Source of the DNA: Bubalus kerabau
Taxonomy: Eukaryota > Chordata > Mammalia > Artiodactyla > Bovidae
DNA: 64,000 nt
Direction: 5' to 3'
Assembly (NCBI RefSeq): GCF_029407905.1
Contig: NC_073637.1
Coordinates: 48,856,501 to 48,920,500, forward strand
Below, piece by piece: positions 32,201 to 42,173 of the stretch; the first letter of the stretch is position 1, and each line of letters starts with the position of its first letter. The notes beneath the pieces are model-generated. The model was not told the DNA's origin. It saw only the letters and a list, made by a program, of their open reading frames with translations, and ran no database searches. Both the position numbers and the translations under genes were made by a program.

Positions 32201-34334
32201 CAGTAGACCCAGAGCCAAAGGGTTTATTTACAGTCCTCTTTTCCAACTGGAATGAACAAAAGGGAATCCTAGATCACAGAGGATTTTAGTCTCTCAGTTG
32301 GGACCCTTCAAACCCCTAACATACACAGACAGAGCTGACTCTGAGCTCTTTCTACGCTGTTTCCGCGGTCACGGCTGCCCACTGTTCTGTTCCAACCCAA
32401 ACTCTGCTATGATTTCGACCCTATGTCTCTGACTGAAGCAGGCTGCTTGGAGTTCTGGGTTGATGTTTGGGTGTATATGGAGGGGCATGTGTCTTTCTTT
32501 CTTTGGGTTTGGCCCTGCCACTAAGTCTATAAATAGGATTTTAATTCTCTGTATTTCTTCCTGGGAAATTCCAACTTTGGCTGGAATTTTGTATTTTAGA
32601 ATTTTCTGTCCATGTAATTAAGTCTTTTTGGCCTCCTGTTCTCTGCCCACAACATCTTATTTTATCCTTTTCTTTTATTTCAAATAAAGGCATTACTACT
32701 GAAGGAGAAAGAAAGTGGGACTAGGGAATGATGAATACTAGAGATCAATTAATGTATTACAACACAAAATGACTTTTTTGACTCATGACTTCTGAAAATA
32801 TACATGATAGATCTTCGACATTAGGAAAAAGGTGAACAAAAAGAGAAAATGTTTACTGTGTTATTGATCTTCCTTAACTGAATTCTTTGATCTCAGAAAT
32901 AAGCTTGCACAAAAGCGTCTGCTTGTACCTGCTGGGTAGATGTCTGCTTCCGAATCCACATCATTCCTATTGCTTCTGCTGTTTCCCAGCCCTTGTCAAT
33001 GGCTGCCTCTTCTCATACAAACAGAACCATACGAAGCATCTAAAGGTCTCCTGGTTTCTAAAGGGATAAGAATTTGTTTCTGAACTGAAAGTAACTTTTT
33101 CCTGACAAAATCTGATCAGTTGAGGATAAAACACCTAACAGGTGAATACTGCTTTCCTGGTGACAGCCCTGAGTGGGTGACCCAGGAAAAAGATCCAGTA
33201 CAAATGAAAGGCAAGAGGAAAAGGAGTTACTGTGCTCAAGTACAGGAGGGGTGAGGAGCACACCAATAGTGATCATATATATTCCAGTTTGGTTAATATC
33301 ATAATAGATTGGATTAGAGGAGAAATTTGTGAATGTTTGGGGAATCAAGGAGACTTGAATGAAGAGAAGGCTTTAGAGACCGGTGTAAAAAATGTCTGAG
33401 AAGGAAAGAGAGGTTGGTAGTTTCAGACACAGAGGTGGTTATGCTGAGTGTGTCTGGGGAAAATTAACTGTCTGACTGCAGATACATGAGAGAGTGAAAG
33501 ATGAGTCCAGGAAAAAAGACTGTTGCAGAGGTCTGAAACATTTACACTCGAATTGGTTGCCAGTGGTTTTTAAGCATGATTGTAAATCAGTTTGAAGTTG
33601 GAGAAAATTGAAGGGTGGACCAGGAAGACTGGAAGGGAAGTAGAATTAGCAATCAGGAGAATTTTGTAGTAGCATAAGTGAGAAATCTTGAAAATTGAAT
33701 CCCAAATTTCACTGGCTACGTCTTCATGAAGCCAACGAAGCTAGTGATCAAATAAGCCCTAGATCCCTTAGTAAATTTAATAAAAATCTCTGGAAATCCT
33801 CCAGAAAAATATCACATTTGCACATACTTAGAAAACGTTGCTTATATTTCAGGGTGTTTGTAGATACCTGGGAACCAGGAAGCATTTAGGAAAATATGAG
33901 CTACGAGATAAGCACCTTTAAGTCTGAATGACTTGATTGGCATTTGAAAAATGAATCAGTTATATAACAAAAATTGTTTACCATTTTGACATAATGTAGA
34001 TTGGCATTTCACAACTTAAAAAAAAAAACCTGATATGGAGGTCGTGGTCAAACAATTTTGGCAATGACTGCATAACTCTGTTATCCTCTGGAAGATGAAT
34101 GTCACATACCGTCATGTTAAATGTTCTACAGTAAAGAACACTGGCTTAACTCGGTTTACTCCAGGGCTTCCAGCCATTAATCCAATGGTTGTCAGAACTC
34201 GTCCACGCAGGCTTCACCCAGAGACACCTGCTGAATTGTCTCACAGTCTTTAGATATAAATGGAACTTAGGCTCCAAGGACGCCAAGTCCCTCTGCATCT
34301 GCCTTCACCTCTCTCAACCCTCCTTCCTGTGAAC
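29263..34334. other. 5 kb of largely unique sequence, no gene seen
   Basis: No long coding frame with recognisable content, no RNA gene and hardly any transposon that I can name. A weak ancient repeat may lie near 31390-31480. The segment at 32959-33040 recurs at 34787-34870. This is the longest repeat-poor block of the window. Confidence 0.5.
32959..33040 (+). repeat. Copy A of an unexplained local direct repeat
   Basis: CATCATTCCTATTGCTTCTGC...TTTCCCAGCCCTTGTCAA...CAAACAGAACCATAC resembles 34787-34870 in the same orientation, about 1.8 kb away. No family recognised. Confidence 0.65.
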
Positions 34335-34425
34335 CAGGAGATGCACATTCTAGTCTTACTAACTAGCTGTGTGATCTTGGGAAAATTATGTGCCTCAGAA
34401 TTCATTTCTGGAAAAGAAGAGGGTG
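34335..34425 (+). mobile_element. MIR SINE fragment, sense
   Basis: CTAACTAGCTGTGTGATCTTGGGAAAATTATGTGCCTCAGAATT is a MIR-type core. Confidence 0.6.
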
Positions 34426-34443
34426 ACTATCTATGCCCGGTAT

Positions 34444-34615
34444 CAGTGGTCCTCAAACCTGAACGGTCGTGAGAATCACCAAGAAGACTTCTCGGAACCC
34501 CAGCCAGAGTTTCTGAGTGTGACGGCAGGGCTGAAACTTGAGAATGTGCGTTACTGTGGAGTTCCCAGGCGATGCCACTCCTGAGGGTCCACGGACCAAG
34601 CTTTGAGAACTGATG
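34444..34615 (+). mobile_element. MER5A-like hAT (Charlie) MITE
   Basis: CAGTGGTCCTCAAACCTGAACG at the left, CCCAGCCAGAGTTTCTGA inside, and GACCAAGCTTTGAGAACTG at the right reproduce MER5A order and its imperfect terminal inverted repeats. Non-autonomous, ancient. Confidence 0.78.
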
Positions 34616-34786
34616 CTCTAGTATGTTTAAGGTCCTGTGAACACTTCCACTCTTCAAGTCATTTCTTCTCCAGAGCTGGTGACTCACTCACTGCCTGCTC
34701 CTGTTTTGGGTCTGCAGGGCCACACAATTCTCCATGTGTTATTTTGTGTGGTGGTCACTATTGGTGTTTTCTGAGGAAGGCTGTAT

Positions 34787-34870
34787 CATCATTCCTGTTG
34801 CTCTTGCCATTTCCCAGCCCTTGTCAAAGGCAGCCTGTCTAACACAAACAAGATCATACAGAACATATGC
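34787..34870 (+). repeat. Copy B of an unexplained local direct repeat
   Basis: See 32959-33040. The shared core TTTCCCAGCCCTTGTCAA is exact. Confidence 0.65.
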
Positions 34871-34886
34871 TTTTTATAATTTATGA

Positions 34887-35213
34887 TATGAATGAGCTTC
34901 TTCACAAAACAGACAGACTTAAAGCACAAACTGTGGTTTCTGGGGGGATGAGATAGTTAAGGAGTTTGAGATAGATAGGTACACATTTCTATATTTAAAA
35001 TGGACAACCAACAAGGGCCTATACTGTATAACACAGGAAACTCTGCTCAATGTTACCTGGCAGTCTGGATGGGAGGGGAGTTTGGGGGAAAATGGATACA
35101 TGTATATATATATGGCTGAGTCCCTTTTCTGTCCACCTGAAACTATCACAACATTGTTAATCAGCCAGTGTTATTTGTAAACTCCAATACAAAATTTAAA
35201 AATTTAAAACAAA
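34887..35213 (+). mobile_element. L1 3' end (older family), sense
   Basis: CTTCTTCACAAAACAGACAGAC, CCAACAAGGGCCTATACTG and CCCTTTTCTGTCCACCTGAAAC, ending A-rich, are the artiodactyl L1 3'UTR, closely related to 57370-57701. Confidence 0.9.
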
Positions 35214-35282
35214 AAAAAATTCAAATGTGTAGAGAGGACACTAATGAAGTATGTCACTGTTGCTGACATGGTATATAGCAAA

Positions 35283-35889
35283 GTTTTTTTTTTTTTAAGT
35301 AGAGGATAATTACTTTACAATAGTTTGATGGTTTTTACTGTACATCAGCATGAGTCGGCATTAGGTATACATATGTCCCTTCCCTCTTGAACCCCCCTCC
35401 CACCTCCCTCCCAATCTCCCACCACTCTAGGTTGTCACAGAGCACTGGCTTTGGGTTCCCTGCATCATACATCGAACTCCCACTAGCTGTCTATTCATAT
35501 ACCCTGAGGAAACCAGAATTGAAAAAGACACATAAACCCTGATGTTCACCACAGCAGTATTTACGATAGCTAGGGCATGGAAGCAACTTAGATGTCCATT
35601 GACAGATGAATGGATAAGGAAGTTCTGGTACATATACACAATGGAATTACTCAGCTATAAAACAGAATGCATTTGAGTCAGTTCTAATGAGGTGGTTCAA
35701 CCTAGAGCCTATTATACAGAGTGAAGTTAAGTCAGAAAGAGAAAAACAAATATCATCTATTAACACATGTATGTGGAATCTAGAAAGATAGTACTGATGA
35801 TCCTACTTGCAGGGCAGCAAAGGAGACATAGACAGTTTGGACACAGAGAGGGAAGGAGTGGGTGGGATGAGTTGGGAGAATAGATTTGA
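35283..35889 (-). mobile_element. Short L1 with 5' inversion (twin-primed)
   Basis: 35283-35497 is antisense L1 3'UTR beginning with poly(T). At about 35498 the orientation flips, and 35498-35889 is sense ORF2 end plus early 3'UTR (CAAATATCATCTATTAACAC, GGGAAGGAGTGGGTGGGATG). The sense part stops roughly where the antisense part begins in the L1 consensus, with a few dozen bases lost. GGTATATAGCAAA at 35270-35282 and 35890-35902 is an exact 13-base duplication enclosing both parts, so this was one insertion event. Confidence 0.94.
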
Positions 35890-35902
35890 GGTATATAGCA
35901 AA

Positions 35903-36137
35903 TATTTTTGGATACTACGTATTTGATGAATCAAGCCAACATGCAGTTAGACTTGGTAATACAAAGGACCTATCTACATGACATTTCTGTTAGGGGAACA
36001 CTGCTCTGTTTAATGTGTATATGAGTGTAGATGTTTCTCAAACATGGGAAGGATTCCCTCTATTCAAAATGCATGGAAGCAGCTTCTGCAGCCAGGCCTG
36101 GGACAAAGTGATGACATTGATAAAACTTGACTTTGGG
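35903..36137. other. Short unique segment
   Basis: Nothing recognised. Confidence 0.4.
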
Positions 36138-36275
36138 GCCCCTTCACTTTGTGTTCAGTCATTTAATAAATATTTACCGATCGTTGGCGTATAAGGCATT
36201 AAGCTAGATCCTTTGGGGGATGCAAAAATAAATCAGATCAAATCCTTGCCCGCAATGGAATTTATAACCTAGTGT
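36138..36275 (-). mobile_element. L2 LINE 3' end, antisense
   Basis: CAGTCATTTAATAAATATTTACC...GGATGCAAAAATAAATCAG...CCTTGCCCGCAATGGAATTTATAACC follows antisense L2 order. Confidence 0.6.
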
Positions 36276-36319
36276 GAGACTTAAGATGTGTGCATTCATG
36301 GAGACAGTGAGCAGGGCTG

Positions 36320-36530
36320 CTGCTTTATCGGCTGGGCTCAGTGACAGCAAATCTAATTACTAGCTATGTGACCTTGGACAGTTTATGTAACCCTGTGAGC
36401 CTCAGCTTCATAATGGTGGGTGAAATTATGCCCCATAGGATCAATTATGGCTTCATTGTAAAAACCCGTATAAAATGCTTTCTGCCATGTTCAGAATATA
36501 TTATGTATTCAATAAATGTAGCAGTTTTTA
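36320..36530 (+). mobile_element. MIR SINE, sense
   Basis: CTAGCTATGTGACCTTGGACAG, GAGCCTCAGCTTCATAATGG and the ATTCAATAAATG end are MIR-like. Confidence 0.62.
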
Positions 36531-36589
36531 AAACTATCATCCTAAAAGTAGAGTGATAAATATAATAGATAATTTTTTAATGCTTTTTA

Positions 36590-36780
36590 TGTGTTGGATA
36601 TTCAACTGAGAATTTCTCAGTTAAATGTATTACTTCATTTGCCCTACACCAACCCTTAAGAAACAGATAGCATTTTGTTTTGAAGATGAGAAACAGAATT
36701 CAGGGACCTTAAGTAATTGTCCTAAGGTGCTACGGCTTACAAATGCCTGAGCTGGTACTTTAACAACAGCATTCTGTTGC
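36590..36780 (-). mobile_element. MIR SINE, antisense
   Basis: GAAGATGAGAAACAGAATTCAGGGACCTTAAGTAATTGTCC...GAGCTGG matches the antisense MIR body. Confidence 0.65.
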
Positions 36781-36823
36781 TAGAGCTTGTACCCTTAAAC
36801 ACTATGTATAGAGCAACTTAGTG

Positions 36824-37033
36824 GCTTCCCAGGGGGCTCAATGGTGAAGAATCTACTTGCCAAACAAGGGACGTGGGTTCACTCCCTGGGTCAGGAAGAT
36901 CCCTGGGAGAAGTAAATGGGAACCCACTCTGGTATTCTTACCTGGAAAGTCCCATGGACAGAGGAGCCCGGTAGACTACAGTCCATGGGGTCGCAAAAGA
37001 GTCAGACACAACTTAGTGACTGGACAACAACAG
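36824..37033 (+). mobile_element. Bov-tA SINE, sense
   Basis: GGCTTCCCAGGGGGCTCAATGG head, B-box-like GGTTCACTCCC, and the BovB-like end AAAGAGTCAGACACAACTTAG. Confidence 0.92.
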
Positions 37034-37194
37034 CTAAATCAATGCTCGAAGAGGGATAAACAAGATGTTTGAGGAAGTCAGAGGTAGGAGCAAAAACGTC
37101 TGTCTAGGAGGAACTGCTACTATGATAAAGCCTTAAAATTTGAGCTGGGGCTTGAAAGGGGATTTTGGCTCTACATGTTCTCACCTGCTCTTTT

Positions 37195-37480
37195 CTTATT
37201 AAACATATTTATGGATTCCATAAATACGTATCCAGCACTTATTTTGCATCAGGCATCATGGGATGTCAGAGATGCAGCAGGGAGTAAGAAGGACACAACA
37301 TCACTGATTCAGTGTTCATACCTTCATGCAACCTCTGATCCATAGGGGGAGGTGCCATTCAATAGACATTTAATGAGTAATTATGAGGGAGAAATTTAGA
37401 ATGCTGTTGAATTTAGGAACTATGAACTCCATCCTGGGCTGTGCTATGTGTCATGGAAGACACAGACATGAAGTGAAGAT
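37195..37480 (-). mobile_element. L2 LINE 3' region, antisense, diverged
   Basis: AAATACGTATCCAGCACTTATTTTGCATCAGGCATC, GCAGCAGGGAGTAAGAAGG and the following TTCATACCTTCATGC follow L2. Confidence 0.5.
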
Positions 37481-37640
37481 GTGGGTTTGTTCTGCTCAGT
37501 AGTTAGACTTCCCTGGGAAGAACTTTAGGTTTTCTTCATCTTTCTCACAGCTGTATATTCCCTCTTGCAGTAGAAATGTTTCCACTCTGAAATCCATTCA
37601 TTGGTAGTCACTTATGAGCTCTGAATTTTTAAATAAACTA

Positions 37641-38098
37641 ATGTCTAGTCAAGGCTATGGTTTTTCCAGTGGTCATGTATGGATGTGAGAGTTGGACTGT
37701 GAAGAAAGCTGAGCACCAAAGATTTGATACTTTTGAACTTGGTGTTGGAGAAGACTCTTGAGAGTCCCTTGGACTGCAAGGAGATCCAACCAGTCCATTC
37801 TAAAGGAGATCAGCCCTGTGTGTTCTTTGGAAGGAATGATGCTAAAGCTGAAACTCCAATACTTTGGCCACCTCATGCGAAGAGTTGACTCATTGGAAAA
37901 GACTCTGATGCTGGGAGGGATTGGGGGCAAGAGGAGAAGGGGACAACAGAGGATGAGATGGCTGGATGGTATCACTGACTCGATGGACATGAGTTTGGGT
38001 GAACTCCGGGAGTTGGTGATGGACAGGGAGGTCTGACGTGCTGCAATTCATGGAGTCACAAAGAGTTGGACACGACTGAGCGACTGAACTGAACTGAA
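37641..38098 (+). mobile_element. BovB LINE 3' end, sense
   Basis: From GTCTAGTCAAGGCTATGG to CTGAACTGAACTGAA. An open stretch 37758-38036 encodes the BovB ORF C-terminal region (RVPWTARRSNQSILKEIS); an upstream base loss near 37738 shifts the frame. Lacks the RT core. Confidence 0.94.
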
Positions 38099-38559
38099 TG
38101 TGATTGGATAACATTATAAAACTATTGACCTATTTCTGCCCCTCCCCTACTTTTATTTTTGATTGCTGTCTTCTACCATACCCCTCCATTCATGTATCTA
38201 GAGTTTGGTCCACACATTGCCTAAGAAAATGGATATTACAGGGCAGGAAATAGGGATAGGTCAGTCTTTCTGGCTCTAGTTTCTAAGAGCCTTCCCTGAA
38301 AGGAAGGGATAGGACTCTTGGCATAATCCACTCCAGCTGGAAAGGCTCCCTGGGCAGAGAATGCCATTAGCGATGCTGGACAATGACTGGGATTAAATTT
38401 CTGCTTTATCTCAGCTGTGAATGAGGCATTGAACAAATATTCAGTTAAATTATAGAAAAATAAAGGTTATTACTTCTTACTTGATGGCTTTAGTAGATAA
38501 TATTGGAATCCATTGCACTGATTCATGCTAAGACTTATAATCCTTGCCAGGTATCTTTT
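38099..38559. other. Unique sequence
   Basis: No gene or recognisable repeat. Confidence 0.4.
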
Positions 38560-38930
38560 AATATGATATTCACTCATTCAGCAAATATTTCCTGAACATC
38601 TCTCTACCATGTACCAGAGAAGAGGTAGAGACTAGTATGAGAAGTTGGAGCAAGAATAGACACAGTTCTTGCTGAATAATTTTTATTTTCAAGGAAGAAA
38701 GTCATTAATCAACTAATTAAACAAACAGATGCAAAATTGCAAGTGTGGAAATTGCCACTGGGGAAAAAGATATAGGGACTATATGGCAGGGGGCTCTGAC
38801 CTTTTCTGAGGGGACTGAGAAGTCTTTTTGGGAAGTGACATTTGAATTGAGATCCTGAAAATGATCAGTAGCTAATTAGGTAAAGAGGAGAGAGTCAATG
38901 TTCTTGGCAGATAGGATATTTCAAGCATTC
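38560..38930 (-). mobile_element. L2 LINE 3' region, antisense
   Basis: CACTCATTCAGCAAATATTTCCTGAAC, GAAGTGACATTTGAATTGAGATCCTGAA and the intervening order are the L2 3' end in antisense. Confidence 0.65.
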
Positions 38931-39399
38931 ATGTGATGGCAGAACCACTAGGAAAAAATCTTGGTTGGAGGGAGGTGAGAGAGAAACTTTTGATCACAAA
39001 ATGAGGGCAGCTGCCGACATGAAGGGCTTTCCTGGGTGTGAAGACATATTCTGTACGTGGGTGCTGCCTGAGTATGTCTCCCATTATCTTTGTGTGCGTC
39101 TCTCTGAAGCCTCAGAGCTCAAAGTGTCAAAGGCTGAACTCTTCATCTTTCCCCAAATCTGCCCCTGCTCTTGAGAATCCCATCTTGACAAATGACGGCT
39201 TTGTCTTTGCATTTTGTATGAGCCAGAACCCTCAGCTTCATCCTTTCCTCACCCTTCTTCATCACCTATGTCCAATCAATCTCCAAGTTCCATCAATTCT
39301 GTCTCATTAATTTCACTTGCAACTAATTCACTTGGCTCCACTCTCACTCCCACTGCCTTAATGGGGGTCAGCACCCTTGCACCTGGGCTCTGTGCATAT

Positions 39400-39660
39400 T
39401 GAGCTACTTTACAGTCTTTGGAGAAGCTGCACGTTTCCCTGTCTCCAGGTTTTTATGCATCTCTTTCCTCTGCCCCGAATCCTCCTTCTTTCCTTCTACC
39501 AGTCTTCAGCTAAGCGCTCCTGTTCACCCTCATGACGTCTCTCCTTAGAGAAGCCCACTCTGGCCCTTAGTCACAGCCACTATGGAAATTGAGGTTAGCT
39601 TTTCCTCCTTTGTGTTCACTCTAAAGTACCTTGTGCTTATTCCCATCAGCCAACTGTTTA
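39400..39660 (+). mobile_element. L2 LINE 3' region, sense
   Basis: CTCTTTCCTCTGCCCCGAATCC, CTTCAGCTAAGCGCTCCTG and CCTTAGAGAAGCCCACTCTGGCC match the sense L2 3' region. Confidence 0.6.
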
Positions 39661-40006
39661 TTCATCTAGACCTGGCTGTCCAACATGGTGGTCACTAATT
39701 ACCGTGGTATTAAACATTTGAAACATAGCTAGGATAGAGTGAGATACACTGTTTGTGTAAAATACCATATTGCAAAAACAGTACAAAAGATGTGAAATAT
39801 CAATTAATTTTTTAATACTGGTTGCATTTTGAAATAATAGATTCAGGAAGTCAAGTAAATAATTATTAAAATAAAATTCACCTGATGCTTTTTTACTTTT
39901 TAAAACATGCCTACCAGAACATTTAAAACTATAAATGTAGCTCACCTTTGTGCCTCGCATCTTATTCCGATTGGACGTCACTGGCCTACATGCTAAACAG
40001 CTAGAG

Positions 40007-40227
40007 CAGGGGTCAGCAAACTATGGCCCATGGACCACATCTGTTCTGTCACCTGTATTTGTAAATAAAGTTTTATTGGAACACAGGCAGGCTCATTCAC
40101 TTACGTATTCTTAGTGGTTCTTTCCCAGTAGGGCAGCAGAGTTGAACAGTTATGACAGAAACTATATGGCCCACAAGCCTAAAATAGTTACTCTTGGTCC
40201 TTTTTAGGAAAAGTTTGCTGACCTCTG
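40007..40227 (+). mobile_element. hAT-like MITE with 16-base terminal inverted repeats
   Basis: The left end CAGGGGTCAGCAAACT and the right end AGTTTGCTGACCTCTG are inverted repeats with 15 of 16 matching. The body contains GTAAATAAAGTTTTATTGGAACAC, typical of an abundant, ancient non-autonomous mammalian DNA transposon. I do not see a clean 8-base target duplication. Confidence 0.82.
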
Positions 40228-40239
40228 TCTTAAAAGGCT

Positions 40240-40345
40240 GATATTGTATTTTATTCATCACTGTATCTCAAATCATTGCACAATACCTGTCACTCAGTAA
40301 ATGCTGAGTGAATAAATATCTAACCAGTAGATGTTTGTTGAATGA
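40240..40345 (+). mobile_element. L2/MIR-type 3' end, sense
   Basis: CACAATACCTGTCACTCAGTAAATGCTGAGTGAATAAATATC and TGTTTGTTGAATGAATAT. Confidence 0.55.
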
Positions 40346-40554
40346 ATATAAGTTTGAGATTATAATGACAGGATCGTCACTCACATCAGTTTATCATACA
40401 CAGCTTTGGTGACCATGTAACTAAAACTAAAAATTGAAATATGACCTGATAAAAGTTATATAATGGGACAAAAATCATATACAATATTTAAAGTTAGAAC
40501 TCCCTGTAAAAACCCAGAATACGTGGTCCCCACTTTCATCATCTTGAAATATCT

Positions 40555-40675
40555 TTTTTTTTTTTTTTTTTTTGACCATGCTGTGCAGGATCTTATTTCC
40601 CCAACCAAGGATCGAACCTGTGCTCCCTGTATTGGAAGCGGAGAGTCGTAACCACTTGACTGCTAGGGAAGTCCT
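40555..40675 (-). mobile_element. CHR-type SINE, antisense, short
   Basis: Poly(T), GACCATGCTGTGCAGGATC, and ends CTGCTAGGGAAGTCCT. CATCTTGAAATATCT (40540-40554) and CATCATGAAATATCT (40676-40690) form a 15-base duplication with one mismatch. Confidence 0.93.
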
Positions 40676-40986
40676 CATCATGAAATATCTTGACTTTGGA
40701 GGAGACAGATATTTTAGTTATGCCTGAAAACAGGGTGGAGTGTTGTATCAATGAGAAAGAGAACTGTCTTAAATGTTAGATATTAGGATTAAGGGTTTAG
40801 GTCCTAACAACCTTTACTGTCCCATGGGTGCTCTATTGATATTGTAGAAAGGAACCTGAAAACTAGAGGGCAGAGTGATGATGGAGGCTAAAGTCCAGCA
40901 AAGAAAAGACTCCCAGAAGGACAGTATTTCAGTCTTTTTGCAGGAGATCCTGATCCTCCAGAAAGGATTCCCAGATACGATTTCCC

Positions 40987-41011
40987 TGTAGGTTCATCCT
41001 GTGAACCTACA
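40987..41011. repeat. Short perfect hairpin
   Basis: TGTAGGTTCA and TGAACCTACA, 10-base-pair stem, 5-base loop, only a few bases left of an L1 insertion site. Confidence 0.85.
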
Positions 41012-41027
41012 AGCTTTCTACAGGCAG

Positions 41028-42164
41028 GTTTTTTTTTTTTTTTTTTAACATTTATTTATTTTTTAATTGAAGGATAATTGCTTTACAGAATTTTGTTCTT
41101 TTCTGTCAAACATCAACATGAATCAGCCATATGTATACATATGTCCCCTCCCTCTTGAATCTCTCTTCCATCTCCCTCCCCATCCCACCCCTCTAGGTTG
41201 ATACACAGCCCCTGTTTGAGTTCCCCAAGACATGGAGCAAATTTCCGTTGGCTATCTATTTTATATGTGGTAATGTAAGTTCTCATGTTACTCTCTCCAT
41301 ACATCTCACCATCTCCTCCCCTCCCCCCGTGTCCATATATCTGTTCTTTATGTCTTTTTCTCCTTTGCTGCCTTACAAATAAATTCATCAGTACCATCTT
41401 TCTAGATTCCACATATATGTGTTAGTACATGATATTTATCTTTCTCTTTCTGAATTACTTCACTGTGTATAATAGGCTCTAGGTTCATCCACCCCATTAG
41501 AACTGACTCAGATGTATTCTTTTTTATGGCTGAGTAATATTCCATTGTGTATATGTACCACAACTTCTTTATTCATTCATCTGTCATTGGACATCTAGGT
41601 TGCTTCCATGTTCTAGCTATTATAAATAGTGTTGCAATGAACATTGGGGTACATGTTTCTTTTTCAATTTTGGTTTCCTCAGAGTATATGCCTGGTACTG
41701 GGATTGTTGGGTCATATGTTGGTTTTATTCCTAGCTTTTTAAGGACTCTCCATACTGTCTTCCATAGTGGCTGTATCAGTTTAAATTCCCACAAACAGTG
41801 CAAGAGGGTTCCCCTTTCTCCACACCCTCTCCAGCATTTATTGTTTGTAGACTTTTTGATGATGGCCATTCTGACCTGTGTGAGGTGATATCTCATTGTA
41901 GTTTTGATTTGCATTTTTCTAATAATGAGCAACGTTGAGCATCTTTTCATGTGTTTGTTAGCCATCTATATGTCTTCTTTGAAGAAATGTCTGTTTAGGT
42001 CTTTTTCCCACTTTTTGATTGGGTTGTTTGTTTTTCTGGCATTGTGTTGTATGAGCTGCTTGTATATTTTGGAAACTAATCCTTTGTCAGTTGTTTCATT
42101 TGCTATTATTTTCTCCCATTCTGAGGGTTGTCTTTTCACCTTGTTTATAGTTTCCTTTGTGTTT
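41028..42164 (-). mobile_element. L1 (bovine type, moderately old), 5'-truncated, antisense
   Basis: Poly(T) at 41029-41046, then 3'UTR, then ORF2 C-terminus. On the minus strand 41965-41573 remains open and shows KCWRGCGERGTLLHCLWEF (cysteine-rich tail) and IIARTWKQPRCP. TACAGGCAG at 41019-41027 and 42165-42173 is the exact target duplication. Truncated near the ORF2 region that precedes AKELNR. Confidence 0.95.
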
Positions 42165-42173
42165 TACAGGCAG

